This document shows, in pieces, positions 30,020-39,027 of a DNA stretch of 64,000 nt. Positions within the stretch are counted from its first letter, which is position 1. The number at the start of each line of letters is the position of its first letter. The translations under genes were made by a program, and so were the position numbers. Source of the stretch: Nocardioides humi (GTDB taxonomy: Bacteria > Actinomycetota > Actinomycetes > Propionibacteriales > Nocardioidaceae); NCBI RefSeq assembly GCF_006494775.1, contig NZ_CP041146.1, positions 2,294,001 to 2,358,000 of the forward strand, read 5' to 3'. The notes under the pieces were generated by a model, which worked only from the letters and a program-made list of their open reading frames with translations, ran no database searches and was not told the origin of the DNA.

Positions 30020-32611
30020 TCACCGGCGGATCTTGACCTTCTTCACCGTGCCCCGGGCGTTGAACTTGACCACGACGGTCGCGTTCCCGGCCTTCGTCAG
30101 CCCGCTCTTCGCACCCTTCGCCTTCGCGCCCTTCGCCTTCTTCGCCTTCACGCAGAAGACGTACTTCTTCCCGAGCCGCTGGTAGGGCTGGCCGACCTTC
30201 GCCATCACCTGCGCGGTCGTCAGGTGCTTGCGCTTCATCTGCTGGGCGAGCCGCTTCGCCTTCTTCAGCGACATCCGCAGGCCGGGGTTGCGGCAGGAGT
30301 CCGGTCGTACGCCGTACGCGCGCTCCCACATCTGCAGGTAGGCCTCGGCGCCGCGCGCCATGTCGTCGACGATCTTCGCGCCGTCGCCGCGGCGCTGCGC
30401 CTCGGCGACCTGCCGCAGGTCCTCGACCCAGTCGGGGTAGAGGCCGTACTGGGCGACGCCGTCGGTGTTGATGTCCCACACCCGCTGGCCGGCGCGCTGC
30501 CGGTCGACGGTGACGCCGCCGAGACCGGTGAAGGGGTAGCGGACCGGGTTGGCGACGTTCGCCCCGCGCGGGTTGCCCTGGGCACCGAGCCCGTTGATGT
30601 CGGCGCCGAAGCCGAACCCGAAGTAGTAGCGCGAGTCGGCCCAGCCGAGGTGGCGGCGCCACTTCGCGACGAAGCCGGTGGAGTCGCCGGCGTACGGCGT
30701 GACGAACCCGCCCGCGCGGTAGATCCGGGGGTAGGTGTCCGGGGTCGACCAGGAGTGGCTGGAGATGACGCCCGGGTAGCGCAGGTCCTCGATCACGTCC
30801 ATCGACGCGGCCCGCGCCTTCACGGAGAGGTGGTCGGGGTCGAAGACCATCTTCCGCTTCGCCAGCCCGGCGATGGTGTGGACGCCGAGGTCGGTGAGGC
30901 CGCGCCTGTTGCAGTGCGCGGGCTGCGGGTAGAGCGGCAGCGCCGGCAGCAGGCCGAGCACCTTGCCGAGCGCGCCGAACAGGGCGTCCTGCTGGCCGGC
31001 GGTGATGTCGGGCAGCGTGAGCTGCGGGTTGTCGGCGGACTCGCCGTCGACGGGGTCGCAGTGCTCCATCGCCCAGAACGTGCCGGTCTCGAGGAAGTTG
31101 GCCGTGTTGACCAGGACGCCGGTCTCGCCGGCGTCGCCGGCCACGCCCGCGAGCGCGTTGTCGAACTTGTTGACCAGCTCCATCTGGCGGACGCCGAGCG
31201 CCTGCATCTCGTCGAGGCTCTTGTCGATCTCCGCGGTCGTGCAGGCCGGCCGGTCGCGGCCGAGGAGACTCTTGAACGTGCAGCCGAACGGGATCGAGGT
31301 CTCGATGCCCATGACGACGGCCAGCTTGCCGGCGTTGATCACCCGGCGGGCCTCGTAGGGGTCCTTCACGATCCGGTAGAAGCCCTTGCCGGGGCCGCCG
31401 AACTGGGCGTCGATGTAGTCCTGCATCCGGTACATGTCCTCGGCCTGGAGCCGGATGGAGTCCATGTCGTCGCAGGAGTTGCGCTTGACCGGGTAGAGCC
31501 GGCAGAGCTGGTTGTTCTCGACCAGCAGGTTGACGAACAGCCGCTGTCCGCCGCGCCACGCCCGCTCCAGCCAGCGCCAGTAGGTGCCCTCGTGGACCAG
31601 CGCGTCGGGCGCCGGCCAGTCCTTGAACGTCGGCCAGCCGACCGGGTCGAGCGCCACCCCGCCCGACAGCACCGACTCGACGGCCATCGTGCCGGCGCCG
31701 GCCACGGGGTTGGCCGAGCAGTCGGGGAGCGCGTACGGCGCGCCGTACTCGTGCCAGGGGCGGCCGCAGTGGAGGCTGCCGCCGAGGAACTCGAAGGCCA
31801 TGCCGTGGGTGTGGGCGTCGACGAAGCCGCGCACCTCCTGGTAGGGCGTCGTGCCACCGAAGGGCGCGCCGCTCACGTTGACGTCGGCCTCGGGGTAGTC
31901 GGGGCAGCCGGTGGCGAGGCGGACCTGGAAGGTCGTCCCGGTCGCGCCGCTGGCGAGCGCGCCGCCCTGCGCGACGAGGGCGCCGGCGCCGTCGATCTGG
32001 AAGGTGAAGGTGCCGGAGCCGCCGGAGACGGTCCAGTCGGCGCGGGGGCCGGGCTGGGCGGCGAGCGCGACCGAGCCGTTGGGGTTGCGGGTGAGCTCGC
32101 CCGTGGCCGTGTGCAGCAGGTAGCCGCCGAGGCGGGTCGCCTTGAAGTAGTAGGGCCCGAAGGTCGCGCCGGACGCACTGAGGGTGTAGCAGCCGCCGGC
32201 CATCGCGAACCGGTCGGCGGGGACGGCGGTGCGCGGCGGGTGGGCCGCGGTCGGGACGAGCTTCGGGTCGGGGAGCGCGCGCTCGCGGTCGACGTACGAC
32301 GCGGCGGCCTTCCGCTCGGCCGCGGTGGTCGGGTCGACCGCGGCGGCCGCGTCGGCGCCGACGGCGAGGCCGCGCGAGACGTCGTTCTTGGTCGCGGGGT
32401 CGTTGTGGTCGTGCGGCGCGAGCAGGGCGTCGTCGTGGGGCACGCCGAGGTCGGACTTCTGCTGCTCGGCGGCCGCGGCCAGCGTGGTCGTGCCGTCGCC
32501 GGGGCCGACCGTCGGGACAGCGAGCGCGACCCCGACCACGGACAGCGCGACCAGCGCCGCGAGTCCGACCCGTCGCCACGCGCTCGTGGGCTCGACCTGC
32601 TCCTCCGACAC
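30020..32611 (-). CDS. Secreted metal-dependent amidohydrolase-like protein
   Basis: About 863 aa starting at a GTG with a good GGAGG upstream. An N-terminal hydrophobic segment (residues about 14-33) directs export. A TIM-barrel-like hydrolase domain is suggested by DAHTHG near residue 278 (candidate HxH metal site), VMGIETSIP near 435 and DPDHLSVKA near 605, resembling membrane-dipeptidase or amidohydrolase relatives. The last 100 residues are strongly basic (KKAKGAKAKGAK) and may bind the envelope. The substrate is unknown and the metal ligands need modelling. Confidence 0.6.
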   Translation of the reverse strand: MSEEQVEPTSAWRRVGLAALVALSVVGVALAVPTVGPGDGTTTLAAAAEQQKSDLGVPHDDALLAPHDHNDPATKNDVSRGLAVGADAAAAVDPTTAAERKAAASYVDRERALPDPKLVPTAAHPPRTAVPADRFAMAGGCYTLSASGATFGPYYFKATRLGGYLLHTATGELTRNPNGSVALAAQPGPRADWTVSGGSGTFTFQIDGAGALVAQGGALASGATGTTFQVRLATGCPDYPEADVNVSGAPFGGTTPYQEVRGFVDAHTHGMAFEFLGGSLHCGRPWHEYGAPYALPDCSANPVAGAGTMAVESVLSGGVALDPVGWPTFKDWPAPDALVHEGTYWRWLERAWRGGQRLFVNLLVENNQLCRLYPVKRNSCDDMDSIRLQAEDMYRMQDYIDAQFGGPGKGFYRIVKDPYEARRVINAGKLAVVMGIETSIPFGCTFKSLLGRDRPACTTAEIDKSLDEMQALGVRQMELVNKFDNALAGVAGDAGETGVLVNTANFLETGTFWAMEHCDPVDGESADNPQLTLPDITAGQQDALFGALGKVLGLLPALPLYPQPAHCNRRGLTDLGVHTIAGLAKRKMVFDPDHLSVKARAASMDVIEDLRYPGVISSHSWSTPDTYPRIYRAGGFVTPYAGDSTGFVAKWRRHLGWADSRYYFGFGFGADINGLGAQGNPRGANVANPVRYPFTGLGGVTVDRQRAGQRVWDINTDGVAQYGLYPDWVEDLRQVAEAQRRGDGAKIVDDMARGAEAYLQMWERAYGVRPDSCRNPGLRMSLKKAKRLAQQMKRKHLTTAQVMAKVGQPYQRLGKKYVFCVKAKKAKGAKAKGAKSGLTKAGNATVVVKFNARGTVKKVKIRR

Positions 32612-32735
32612 CGCTCCACCTCCACCTTCCAGGCACACCGAGTGACCCCGGTCACCCTCCAACGAGGGTCCGACGCTTCGGTGACGCCGCTAACGTGAAT
32701 CGGTGTCAGATTCCGTCGCCGGGCATGATGGCGCC

Positions 32736-34207
32736 ATGACTCGTGGCGCGACGGCGGCCCTCTCCCTCGCGCTCTGCCTCGTCCTCGCCGCCTGCGGCGG
32801 CGGCGACACCGACGACCCGGACGGACCGGGCGAGACCGACGGCCCGGCGTCCCCGACCAGCTCCCCCAGCAACACCGCGGCGGCGGGCGACCTCGCGATC
32901 GCCCGCAACGACACCCGCGCCGACTCGGTCTACCCCGACATCGGCAACCCGCTCGTCGACGCCCTGCACTACGACCTGCGGCTCACCTGGGACCCGGAGC
33001 AGGACCACCTCGCCGGCGAGGAGACGCTGACCTTCCGCGCCACCGGCGACGCCGAGCGGATCCCGCTCGACTTCAACGAGCAGCTCGCGATCAGCCACGT
33101 CAGCGTCGACGGCACCCCCGCCACGTTCAAGGTCGAGGGCAACGACCTCGCCGTCGAGCACCCGATCACGGCCGATGAGCAGTACGAGCTGGTCCTGGAG
33201 TACGCCGGCACGCCGGCCACCGCGCCCGCGCCGAGCGCCCGCCGGGACTTCGCGCAGGGCGTCGGGTGGAGCATCACCCCGAGCACGAGACGTGGACGCT
33301 GCAGGAGCCCTACGGCGCCTTCACCTGGTACGCCGTCAACGACCAGCCGTCCGACAAGGCGCTCTACGACTTCACCCTCTCCGTCCCGGCGCCGTGGTCC
33401 GGCGTCGCCAACGGCGTGCTGACGTCCTCGACGACCGAGGGCGGCCGCAGCGTGAACAGCTGGCACCTCGCGGAGCCGGCGTCGTCGTACCTGGTGACGG
33501 TGGCGTTCGGCGACTTCCAGCACACCGACCTCGAGTCGTCGAGCGGCGTGCCGATCCAGATCTGGACCGACGCCGACGGCGAGGCGACGCCCGGCCAGAC
33601 CGCCTACGCGCCGGAGGCGATCGACTGGCTCGAGCAGATCCTGGGGCCGTACCCGTTCGACAGCTTCGGCCTGCTCGTCGTCGACAACGACAGCGGCATG
33701 GAGACCCAGACGATGGTGACCCTGGGCGACACGCCGTACAGCCTCTCCGCCGCGGTGATCGTGCACGAGGCGGCCCACCACTGGTACGGCGACACGGTCA
33801 CGCCCGCCGACTGGTCCGACGTGTGGATGAACGAGGGCATGGCGATGTACCTCCAAGGCATGTGGGAGGCCGAGCAGGAGGGCATCCCCATCGCGCAGAA
33901 GATGGACGACTGGGCGGGCTTCGAGCCCGACCTGCGCGCCGCCGCCGGCCCTCCGGGCGCCTACGACCCGGCGCAGTTCGGCGACGGCAACATCTACTAC
34001 GGCCCGGCCCTGATGTGGCAGGAGCTGCGGGAGCGGATCGGGGACGAGCGGTTCTTCGAGGTGCTCCGGGAGTGGCCGGCCGGCCGGGCCAACGACACCG
34101 CCGACCGGCGGGAGTACGTCGACTGGATCGAGGAGACGACGGGCGAGGAGCTGTCGTCGTTCTTCGACGCCTGGCTGCTCGGCCGGACCACCCCGGAGCG
34201 GGGCTGA
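32736..34207 (+). CDS. M1-family lipoprotein metallopeptidase (frameshifted)
   Basis: Zinc peptidase of about 490 aa once restored. A lipobox LAAC at residues 18-21 indicates a membrane lipoprotein. The catalytic motif HEAAHHWYGD with a following NEGMAMY supplies HExxH and the third zinc ligand Glu, as in M1 aminopeptidases; the N-terminal beta domain (DALHYDLRLTW) also fits. The short length implies the large C-terminal helical domain is missing. The frame breaks at the C run 33277-33280; one added C gives SITPEHETWTL. It is convergent with the ssu operon, 3 bases apart. Confidence 0.8.
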
Positions 34208-34210
34208 CGA

Positions 34211-35194
34211 TCAGTCGATCAGGCCGGGCTCCACGATCGAGGCGAAGTCGATCTGCTTGGGCAGCTCGCCGGCCTCGAAGAAGGCGTCGGCCAGGGCCTG
34301 CTCGGCCGCGATGGTCTCGGGGGTGACCGGGCCGAAGTCGGCGGCCTTGTTCCTCGCCACCGCCCGGGTGATCTCGGGAGCCAGGCCGGACTCGGCGGCC
34401 CAGCCGTCGCCCCAGGCGTCGGCGTTGTCGATCGCCCAGACCCAGGCCTCCTGGAGGAGCTTGACGAAGTGCTCGATGCTCTTGCGGGTCTCGGGCTCCT
34501 CGAGCGACTTCGACGAGGCGATCTCGAACTGCACGCCCTGCTCGTCGGGCGCCCCGCCGGTGATCTCGACGGCATCGTTCTGCTCGATCGCCTGGGTGAC
34601 GAACGGGTCCCAGACCACCCAGGCGTCCACCTCGCCGGAGGTGAACGCGGCCAGTCCGTCGGCCGGGGCGAGGTAGTTCGCCTCGATGTCGTCGAGGGTC
34701 AGGCCGTTGCGCTCGAGCGCCTGCAGGAGCAGCCCGTGCGCGGAGGTGCCCTTGCCGACCGCGACCTTCTTTCCCTTCAGGCCCGCGACGTCGGCGATGT
34801 CGGACCCGGAGGGCACGAGGATGGAGTTCTCCTTCTGGTCGCGCTCCTGCACCTGCGCCACGATCTTGAAGTTCGCGTCGGCGGCGGCGCCGAAGATCGG
34901 CGGCGCCGAGCCCACCCACGCGACGTCGATCTGGTCGGCGGAGGCGGCCTCGACGATCGGCGGTCCGGCGGTGAACTCCGCCCACTCGATCTCGTAGGGC
35001 AGGTCGTCGAGCAGACCCGCCTCCTGGAGCACGGCGCGGACGCCGTCCTTCTGGACGCCGACCCGGAGCACGGGCTTGTCGCCGGAGGCGTCGGCGTCGC
35101 CGGAGCCGCAGGCACTGAGGCCGGCCACGGCGGCGATCGCGGCGACGGTGCCGGCGAGGGCGCGGCGCAGGCGGGTTCGGTTGGTGTGCAGCAT
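34211..35194 (-). CDS. ssuA: Sulfonate ABC transporter substrate-binding lipoprotein
   Basis: A 327-aa periplasmic-binding-fold lipoprotein with lipobox LSAC near residue 25. The NMT1/SsuA-type fold is evident: RVGVQKDGV, IEWAEFTAGPPIVEA, VDVAWVGSAPP-type segments, and KKVAVGKGTSAHGLL. It captures aliphatic sulfonates (or a taurine-like compound) for the transporter. Last gene of the ssuD-ssuC-ssuB-ssuA operon; ssuD in the same operon supports sulfonate as substrate. Confidence 0.87.
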   Translation of the reverse strand: MLHTNRTRLRRALAGTVAAIAAVAGLSACGSGDADASGDKPVLRVGVQKDGVRAVLQEAGLLDDLPYEIEWAEFTAGPPIVEAASADQIDVAWVGSAPPIFGAAADANFKIVAQVQERDQKENSILVPSGSDIADVAGLKGKKVAVGKGTSAHGLLLQALERNGLTLDDIEANYLAPADGLAAFTSGEVDAWVVWDPFVTQAIEQNDAVEITGGAPDEQGVQFEIASSKSLEEPETRKSIEHFVKLLQEAWVWAIDNADAWGDGWAAESGLAPEITRAVARNKAADFGPVTPETIAAEQALADAFFEAGELPKQIDFASIVEPGLID

Positions 35195-35238
35195 GGAATC
35201 TCTGTCCTTCTCGGGAGGGGTGGGCGGGCGCGGGCCGG

Positions 35239-35955
35239 TCAGGCGGAGGCCGGGGCGCCCTGGTCCACGCCGAGCAGCCCCAGCAGGGCGGCGCGGCGGC
35301 GGACGATCTCGGGGTGGTCGCGGCGGCGGGGCCGCGGCAGGTCGATGCGCTCGTCGTGGACCAGCCCGCCGGCGTCCATCACCAGGACGCGGTCGGCGAG
35401 CAGCAGCGCCTCCTCGACGTCGTGGGTGACCATGAGGACGGCGGGCTGGTGGGTCTCGACCAGGGTCTGCACGAGCTCCTGGGCGGAGATCCGGGTGAGC
35501 GCGTCGAGGGCGCTGAACGGCTCGTCGAGGAGCAGCAGGTCGGGCTCGCGGACGAGCGCGCGGGCGAGGGCGACGCGCTGGCGCTGGCCGCCGGAGAGCT
35601 GGCGCGGCCAGGCCCGCTCACGGCCGGCGAGGCCGACCTCGGCCAGCACCCGCTCCGCGCGACCGCGGGGATCGGCGCCGCGGAGGCCGAGGCTGACGTT
35701 GTCGAGCACGCGTCGCCAGGGGAACAGCCGGGGGTCCTGGAACACCACCGCGGGCTCCCGGCCGCCCACGACCTCGCCCTCGGCGCCGGTGTCGATGCCG
35801 GCGAGGATGCGCAGCAGGGTGGACTTGCCGCAGCCGGAGCGACCGAGCAGCGCGACGAACTCGCCGGTGCGGATCTCGAGGTCGATGCCCTCCAGGACGA
35901 CGTGGTCGCCGAAGGCGCGGCGTACGCCGTGGGCGGCGGCGACGATCTCGCTCAC
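35239..35955 (-). CDS. ssuB: Sulfonate ABC transporter ATP-binding protein
   Basis: A 238-aa ABC ATPase: Walker A GRSGCGKST near residue 38, signature LSGGQRQR near 119, Walker B LLLLDEPFSALD near 139, and switch His in VTHDVEE near 175. The GTG at 35955 overlaps the permease stop by GTGA. It energises sulfonate uptake with the adjacent permease. Confidence 0.9.
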   Translation of the reverse strand: MSEIVAAAHGVRRAFGDHVVLEGIDLEIRTGEFVALLGRSGCGKSTLLRILAGIDTGAEGEVVGGREPAVVFQDPRLFPWRRVLDNVSLGLRGADPRGRAERVLAEVGLAGRERAWPRQLSGGQRQRVALARALVREPDLLLLDEPFSALDALTRISAQELVQTLVETHQPAVLMVTHDVEEALLLADRVLVMDAGGLVHDERIDLPRPRRRDHPEIVRRRAALLGLLGVDQGAPASA

Positions 35956-36806
35956 GCCGACACCCCCTCCTCGCGCCAGCGCACGGCCGCGCGCTCGAGG
36001 ACCCGCACCACGGCGTCGGTGAGCAGGCCGAGGATCGCGTAGCAGAGCAGGGCGACCACGATGATGTCGGTGCGCAGGAAGTCGCGGGCGTTGTTGATGA
36101 GGTAGCCCAGGCCGGCGCCGGCGTTGACCTGCTCGGCGACGACCAGCGCGACCAGCGCGGCACCCAGCGACTGCCGGAGGCCGACGAGGGCGCCGGGGAG
36201 GACCGCGGGGACGTAGAGGTGGCGCAGCCGCTCCCAGCGGCTCAGCCGCAGCGACACCGCGACCTCCTGGAGGTCGCGGTCGACGCCGCGCAGGGCGGCC
36301 ACCAGGTTGAGGTAGAGCGGCACCAGCGCGAAGAGGGCGACCAGGTAGATCTTCGGCTCCTCCTTGATGCCGAACCAGATGATGAACAGCGGCACCAGCC
36401 CGAAGAGCGGCAGCACGCGCAGCATCTGGACGTACGGGTCGACGAGCGCGTCGCCGAGCCGGCTCAGCCCCGCCAGGGCGCCGAGGACGACGGCGAGGCC
36501 GCCACCGAGCAGGAAGCCGAGCGCCGCACGGCGCAGGGACACCAGGATCGCGTCCTGCAGCTGGCCGCTCTCCCACAGGAAGCGTGTCGTCTCGACGACG
36601 GTGCCGGGCGCCGGGAACGTGCTCTCCTTCAGTACGCCGGTCGAGGAGGCGAGCTGCCACAGGCCGACCAGGATGAGCGGGCTCAGCAGCCGCAGCAGCC
36701 GGTAGGGCAGCGCGATGCTCCGCCGGCGGGGCCGCGCCGGGCCGCGCGCGGCCGGCGTACCGACGCCGGCGGAGACCAGACCGCGGGGTGCGGTGTCGAC
36801 GCTCAT
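35952..36806 (-). CDS. ssuC: Sulfonate ABC transporter permease
   Basis: A 284-aa inner-membrane permease with about six helices and the EAA-type cytoplasmic loop (LQEVAVSLRLSRWERLRHLYVPAVLPGALVG begins near residue 184, quoted in parts as EVAVSLRLS and LPGALVG). The basic N-terminus (PARPRRRS) is cytosolic. Its ATG overlaps the monooxygenase stop by ATGA, so the four ssu genes are tightly coupled. Confidence 0.89.
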   Translation of the reverse strand: MSVDTAPRGLVSAGVGTPAARGPARPRRRSIALPYRLLRLLSPLILVGLWQLASSTGVLKESTFPAPGTVVETTRFLWESGQLQDAILVSLRRAALGFLLGGGLAVVLGALAGLSRLGDALVDPYVQMLRVLPLFGLVPLFIIWFGIKEEPKIYLVALFALVPLYLNLVAALRGVDRDLQEVAVSLRLSRWERLRHLYVPAVLPGALVGLRQSLGAALVALVVAEQVNAGAGLGYLINNARDFLRTDIIVVALLCYAILGLLTDAVVRVLERAAVRWREEGVSA

Positions 36807-37906
36807 GCCGCCACCGGCCGCTTCCACAGGCCGCGCTGCTCCAGGACGGGCAGCACGCCCTCGCCGAACCAGTAGGCGCCCTCGAGGTGGGGGTACGCCG
36901 AGAGGACGAGCTGGTCGATGCCCACGGCGTGGTACTCCTCGATCAGGTTCGCGACCTCCTCGTGGCTGCCGACCAGCGCCGTGCCGGCGCCGCCGCGGAC
37001 CAGCCCGATCCCGGCCCACAGGCCGGGGTGGATCTCCAGGTCGTCGCGGGTGCCGCCGCTGAGGTCGAGCATCCGCTGCTGGCCGACGGACTCGCTGCGG
37101 GCCAGCCCGGCGCGCACCTCGGCGATGGCGGCGTCGTCGATGCCGGACAGCAGCCGGTCGGCCTCGGCCCAGGCCTCCGCGGAGGTGTCGCGGTTGATGA
37201 CGTGGACGCGGAGGCCGAAGCTCAGCTCGCGGCCCTCCTGCGCGGCGAGCTCGCGGATCCAGCGGACCTTCTCGCCCACGGCGGCCGGCGGCTCGCCCCA
37301 GGTGAGGTAGACGTCGGCGTGCCGCGCGGCGACCAGGCCCGCGGCCGGCGAGGACCCGCCGAACTGGATCTCGGGACGCTTGTGGGGGACCTGGTGGAGT
37401 CGCGCGCCCTCGACCCGGACGTGCTCGCCGGCGAAGTCGACGGTCTCGCCGTCCCAGAGCCGGCGTACGACGGTCAGGAACTCGTCGCAGCGGGCGTAGC
37501 GCCCCTCCTTGTCGAGGAAGTCACCGAACGCGCGCTGCTCCGCGCTCTCGCCGCCGGTGACGACGTTGAGCAGCAGACGGCCGCGCGAGAGGTTCTGGAA
37601 GCTCGTCGCCATCTGCGCCGCCAGCGTCGGCGACATCAGGCCCGGGCGGAGCGCGACGAGGAAGCCGAGGCTGTCGGAGACCTGGGACAGCATCGCGGTG
37701 GTCACCCAGGCGTCCTCGCACCACGCTCCCGTGGGGACCAGCGCCGACTCGAAGCCGAGTTGCTCGGCGCTGCGGGCGATCTGGCCGAGGTAGGGCACGG
37801 TCACCGGACGGCCCGCCGGGCCGGCGTCGACGCCGTGGCCGCCGCCGACGACCTGGCGACCGTCGCCGCCGTTGGTCGGCAGGAACCAGTTGAACTTCAG
37901 GGACAT
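36803..37906 (-). CDS. ssuD: FMNH2-dependent alkanesulfonate monooxygenase
   Basis: A 367-aa bacterial luciferase-fold enzyme releasing sulfite from alkanesulfonates using FMNH2 and O2. SsuD features: start MSLKFNWFLPT, LGFESALVPTG near residue 50, the SRGRLLLNVVTGG block near 108, and PEIQFGGSSPA near 185. No flavin reductase (ssuE) lies beside it. First gene of the operon, facing the LysR-type regulator. Confidence 0.9.
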   Translation of the reverse strand: MSLKFNWFLPTNGGDGRQVVGGGHGVDAGPAGRPVTVPYLGQIARSAEQLGFESALVPTGAWCEDAWVTTAMLSQVSDSLGFLVALRPGLMSPTLAAQMATSFQNLSRGRLLLNVVTGGESAEQRAFGDFLDKEGRYARCDEFLTVVRRLWDGETVDFAGEHVRVEGARLHQVPHKRPEIQFGGSSPAAGLVAARHADVYLTWGEPPAAVGEKVRWIRELAAQEGRELSFGLRVHVINRDTSAEAWAEADRLLSGIDDAAIAEVRAGLARSESVGQQRMLDLSGGTRDDLEIHPGLWAGIGLVRGGAGTALVGSHEEVANLIEEYHAVGIDQLVLSAYPHLEGAYWFGEGVLPVLEQRGLWKRPVAA

Positions 37907-38065
37907 CGAACTCCTCGCTCACAAAGTGCTTAATTCAATCGAACTACTAGGATTAGGTCGATGCAAGGGTTCCCCGCTGGTTCCGCCATGGGATCTCACG
38001 GTGGGGCGATAGGGCTCCACGATCGCTTGCAGCCGAGGAACACGCCGTCCAGGAGGAGTCCCGCC
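37907..38065. promoter_or_regulatory. Divergent ssu/LysR promoter region
   Basis: The 159 bases between ssuD and the LysR gene include an unusually AT-rich run (about 37925-37955: CTTAATTCAATCGAACTACT and on) that stands out from the surrounding 70% GC. It probably holds the ssuD promoter and LysR-binding site; no exact T-N11-A half-sites could be fixed by eye. Confidence 0.5.
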
Positions 38066-38983
38066 ATGCGCATCGAGCAGCTCGAGTACATCGACGCGAT
38101 CACCCGGCACGGGTCGCTGCGACGCGCCAGCGAGCACCTGCACATCTCGCAGCCGGCGCTCTCGGAGTCGATCATGCGGCTCGAGCGCGAGCTCGGCGTC
38201 ACCCTCCTCGACCGCCGTCGCTCCGGCGCGCGGATCAGCAGGCGGGGCCGCGACCTGCTCCCGCACATCGTCGACGCGATCGACGCGGTGCAGCGGATCC
38301 GCGCGGCCGCCCGCGAGCAGGCCGCCGCCGCCCGGGTGATCCACGTCGGGACCGTGCAGGCCGCCAGCTCCACCCTGCTCATCCCCGCGGTACGACGGTT
38401 CCGCGCGGCCAGCCCCGAGGTCACCGTCGAGCTGCGCAACATGCAGCAGTCCGAGATCTTCGCCGAGATCGCCGCCGGCTCCCTCGACCTGGGCCTGGTC
38501 AACGTGCTCGAGGGCGACGACGTACCACCCGACGTCGCCCGCGCCGACCTCATCCACGGCCGCCCGGTCGCGGTGCTCACCCCCGACCACCCGCTGGCGG
38601 CCCGGGACACGCTCACCGCCGACGACCTGCGCCCCGAGCCCTTCGTCGAGATGCGGCCGGGCTACCTGATGAACCGCTTCGCGCACCGGTGGTTCGGGCC
38701 GGCGATGCCGGAGGTCTGCTACACCGCCGACGGCGCCGAGCTGGGCAAGGCGCTGGTCGCGCAGGGCATCGGCTTCACCCTGCTGCCCGACTTCACCGTG
38801 ATGGGCCACCCGCTCGAGCAGAGCGGGATGATCACCTACCGCGCGATCGACGGCGAGCCGCCCACCGTGACCCTGGTGGCCTGCACCCGTCGCGGGGTCC
38901 CCCAGCCCGAGGTCGTCCGCGGCCTCCACGCCGCGCTGGTGCGCCGCGCCCGGGACTACACGCGGTACGCCGCACCCGCCTGA
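38066..38983 (+). CDS. LysR-family transcriptional regulator, probable ssu activator
   Basis: A 305-aa LysR regulator: N-terminal winged helix (MRIEQLEYIDAITRHGSLRR, LHISQPALSESI) and a periplasmic-binding-like effector domain (VIHVGTVQAASSTLL near 91). The ATG has AGGAGGAG nine bases upstream. Divergent placement beside ssuDCBA strongly suggests control of sulfonate use, perhaps answering sulfate status as CysB/Cbl do. Confidence 0.88.
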   Translation: MRIEQLEYIDAITRHGSLRRASEHLHISQPALSESIMRLERELGVTLLDRRRSGARISRRGRDLLPHIVDAIDAVQRIRAAAREQAAAARVIHVGTVQAASSTLLIPAVRRFRAASPEVTVELRNMQQSEIFAEIAAGSLDLGLVNVLEGDDVPPDVARADLIHGRPVAVLTPDHPLAARDTLTADDLRPEPFVEMRPGYLMNRFAHRWFGPAMPEVCYTADGAELGKALVAQGIGFTLLPDFTVMGHPLEQSGMITYRAIDGEPPTVTLVACTRRGVPQPEVVRGLHAALVRRARDYTRYAAPA

Positions 38984-39003
38984 CGCCGGCCCTTCCCAAG
39001 AAC

Positions 39004-39017
39004 TGGAACGCGTTCTA
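39004..39017 (+). promoter_or_regulatory. KstR-type operator before the secreted propeller gene
   Basis: TGGAACGCGTTCTA fits TNNAACNNGTTNNA exactly and lies 11-24 bases before the ATG at 39028. It is the second KstR-type site in the window, after 10679-10692. Confidence 0.65.
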
Positions 39018-39027
39018 CTCTCCGGGG

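Noticed and set aside
26332..30036. Very long plus-strand open frame (over 1200 codons) opposite the EtfD-like gene
   Set aside because: It is the antisense of a well-conserved gene; high GC keeps the opposite frame open. Its product is low-complexity Arg/Gly with no domain.
26259..32655. GTGACC-centred palindromes at 26259-26272 and 32642-32655 as a shared operator
   Set aside because: Only two short copies with different centres before unrelated genes (ligase and secreted hydrolase); could be chance in 70% GC sequence.
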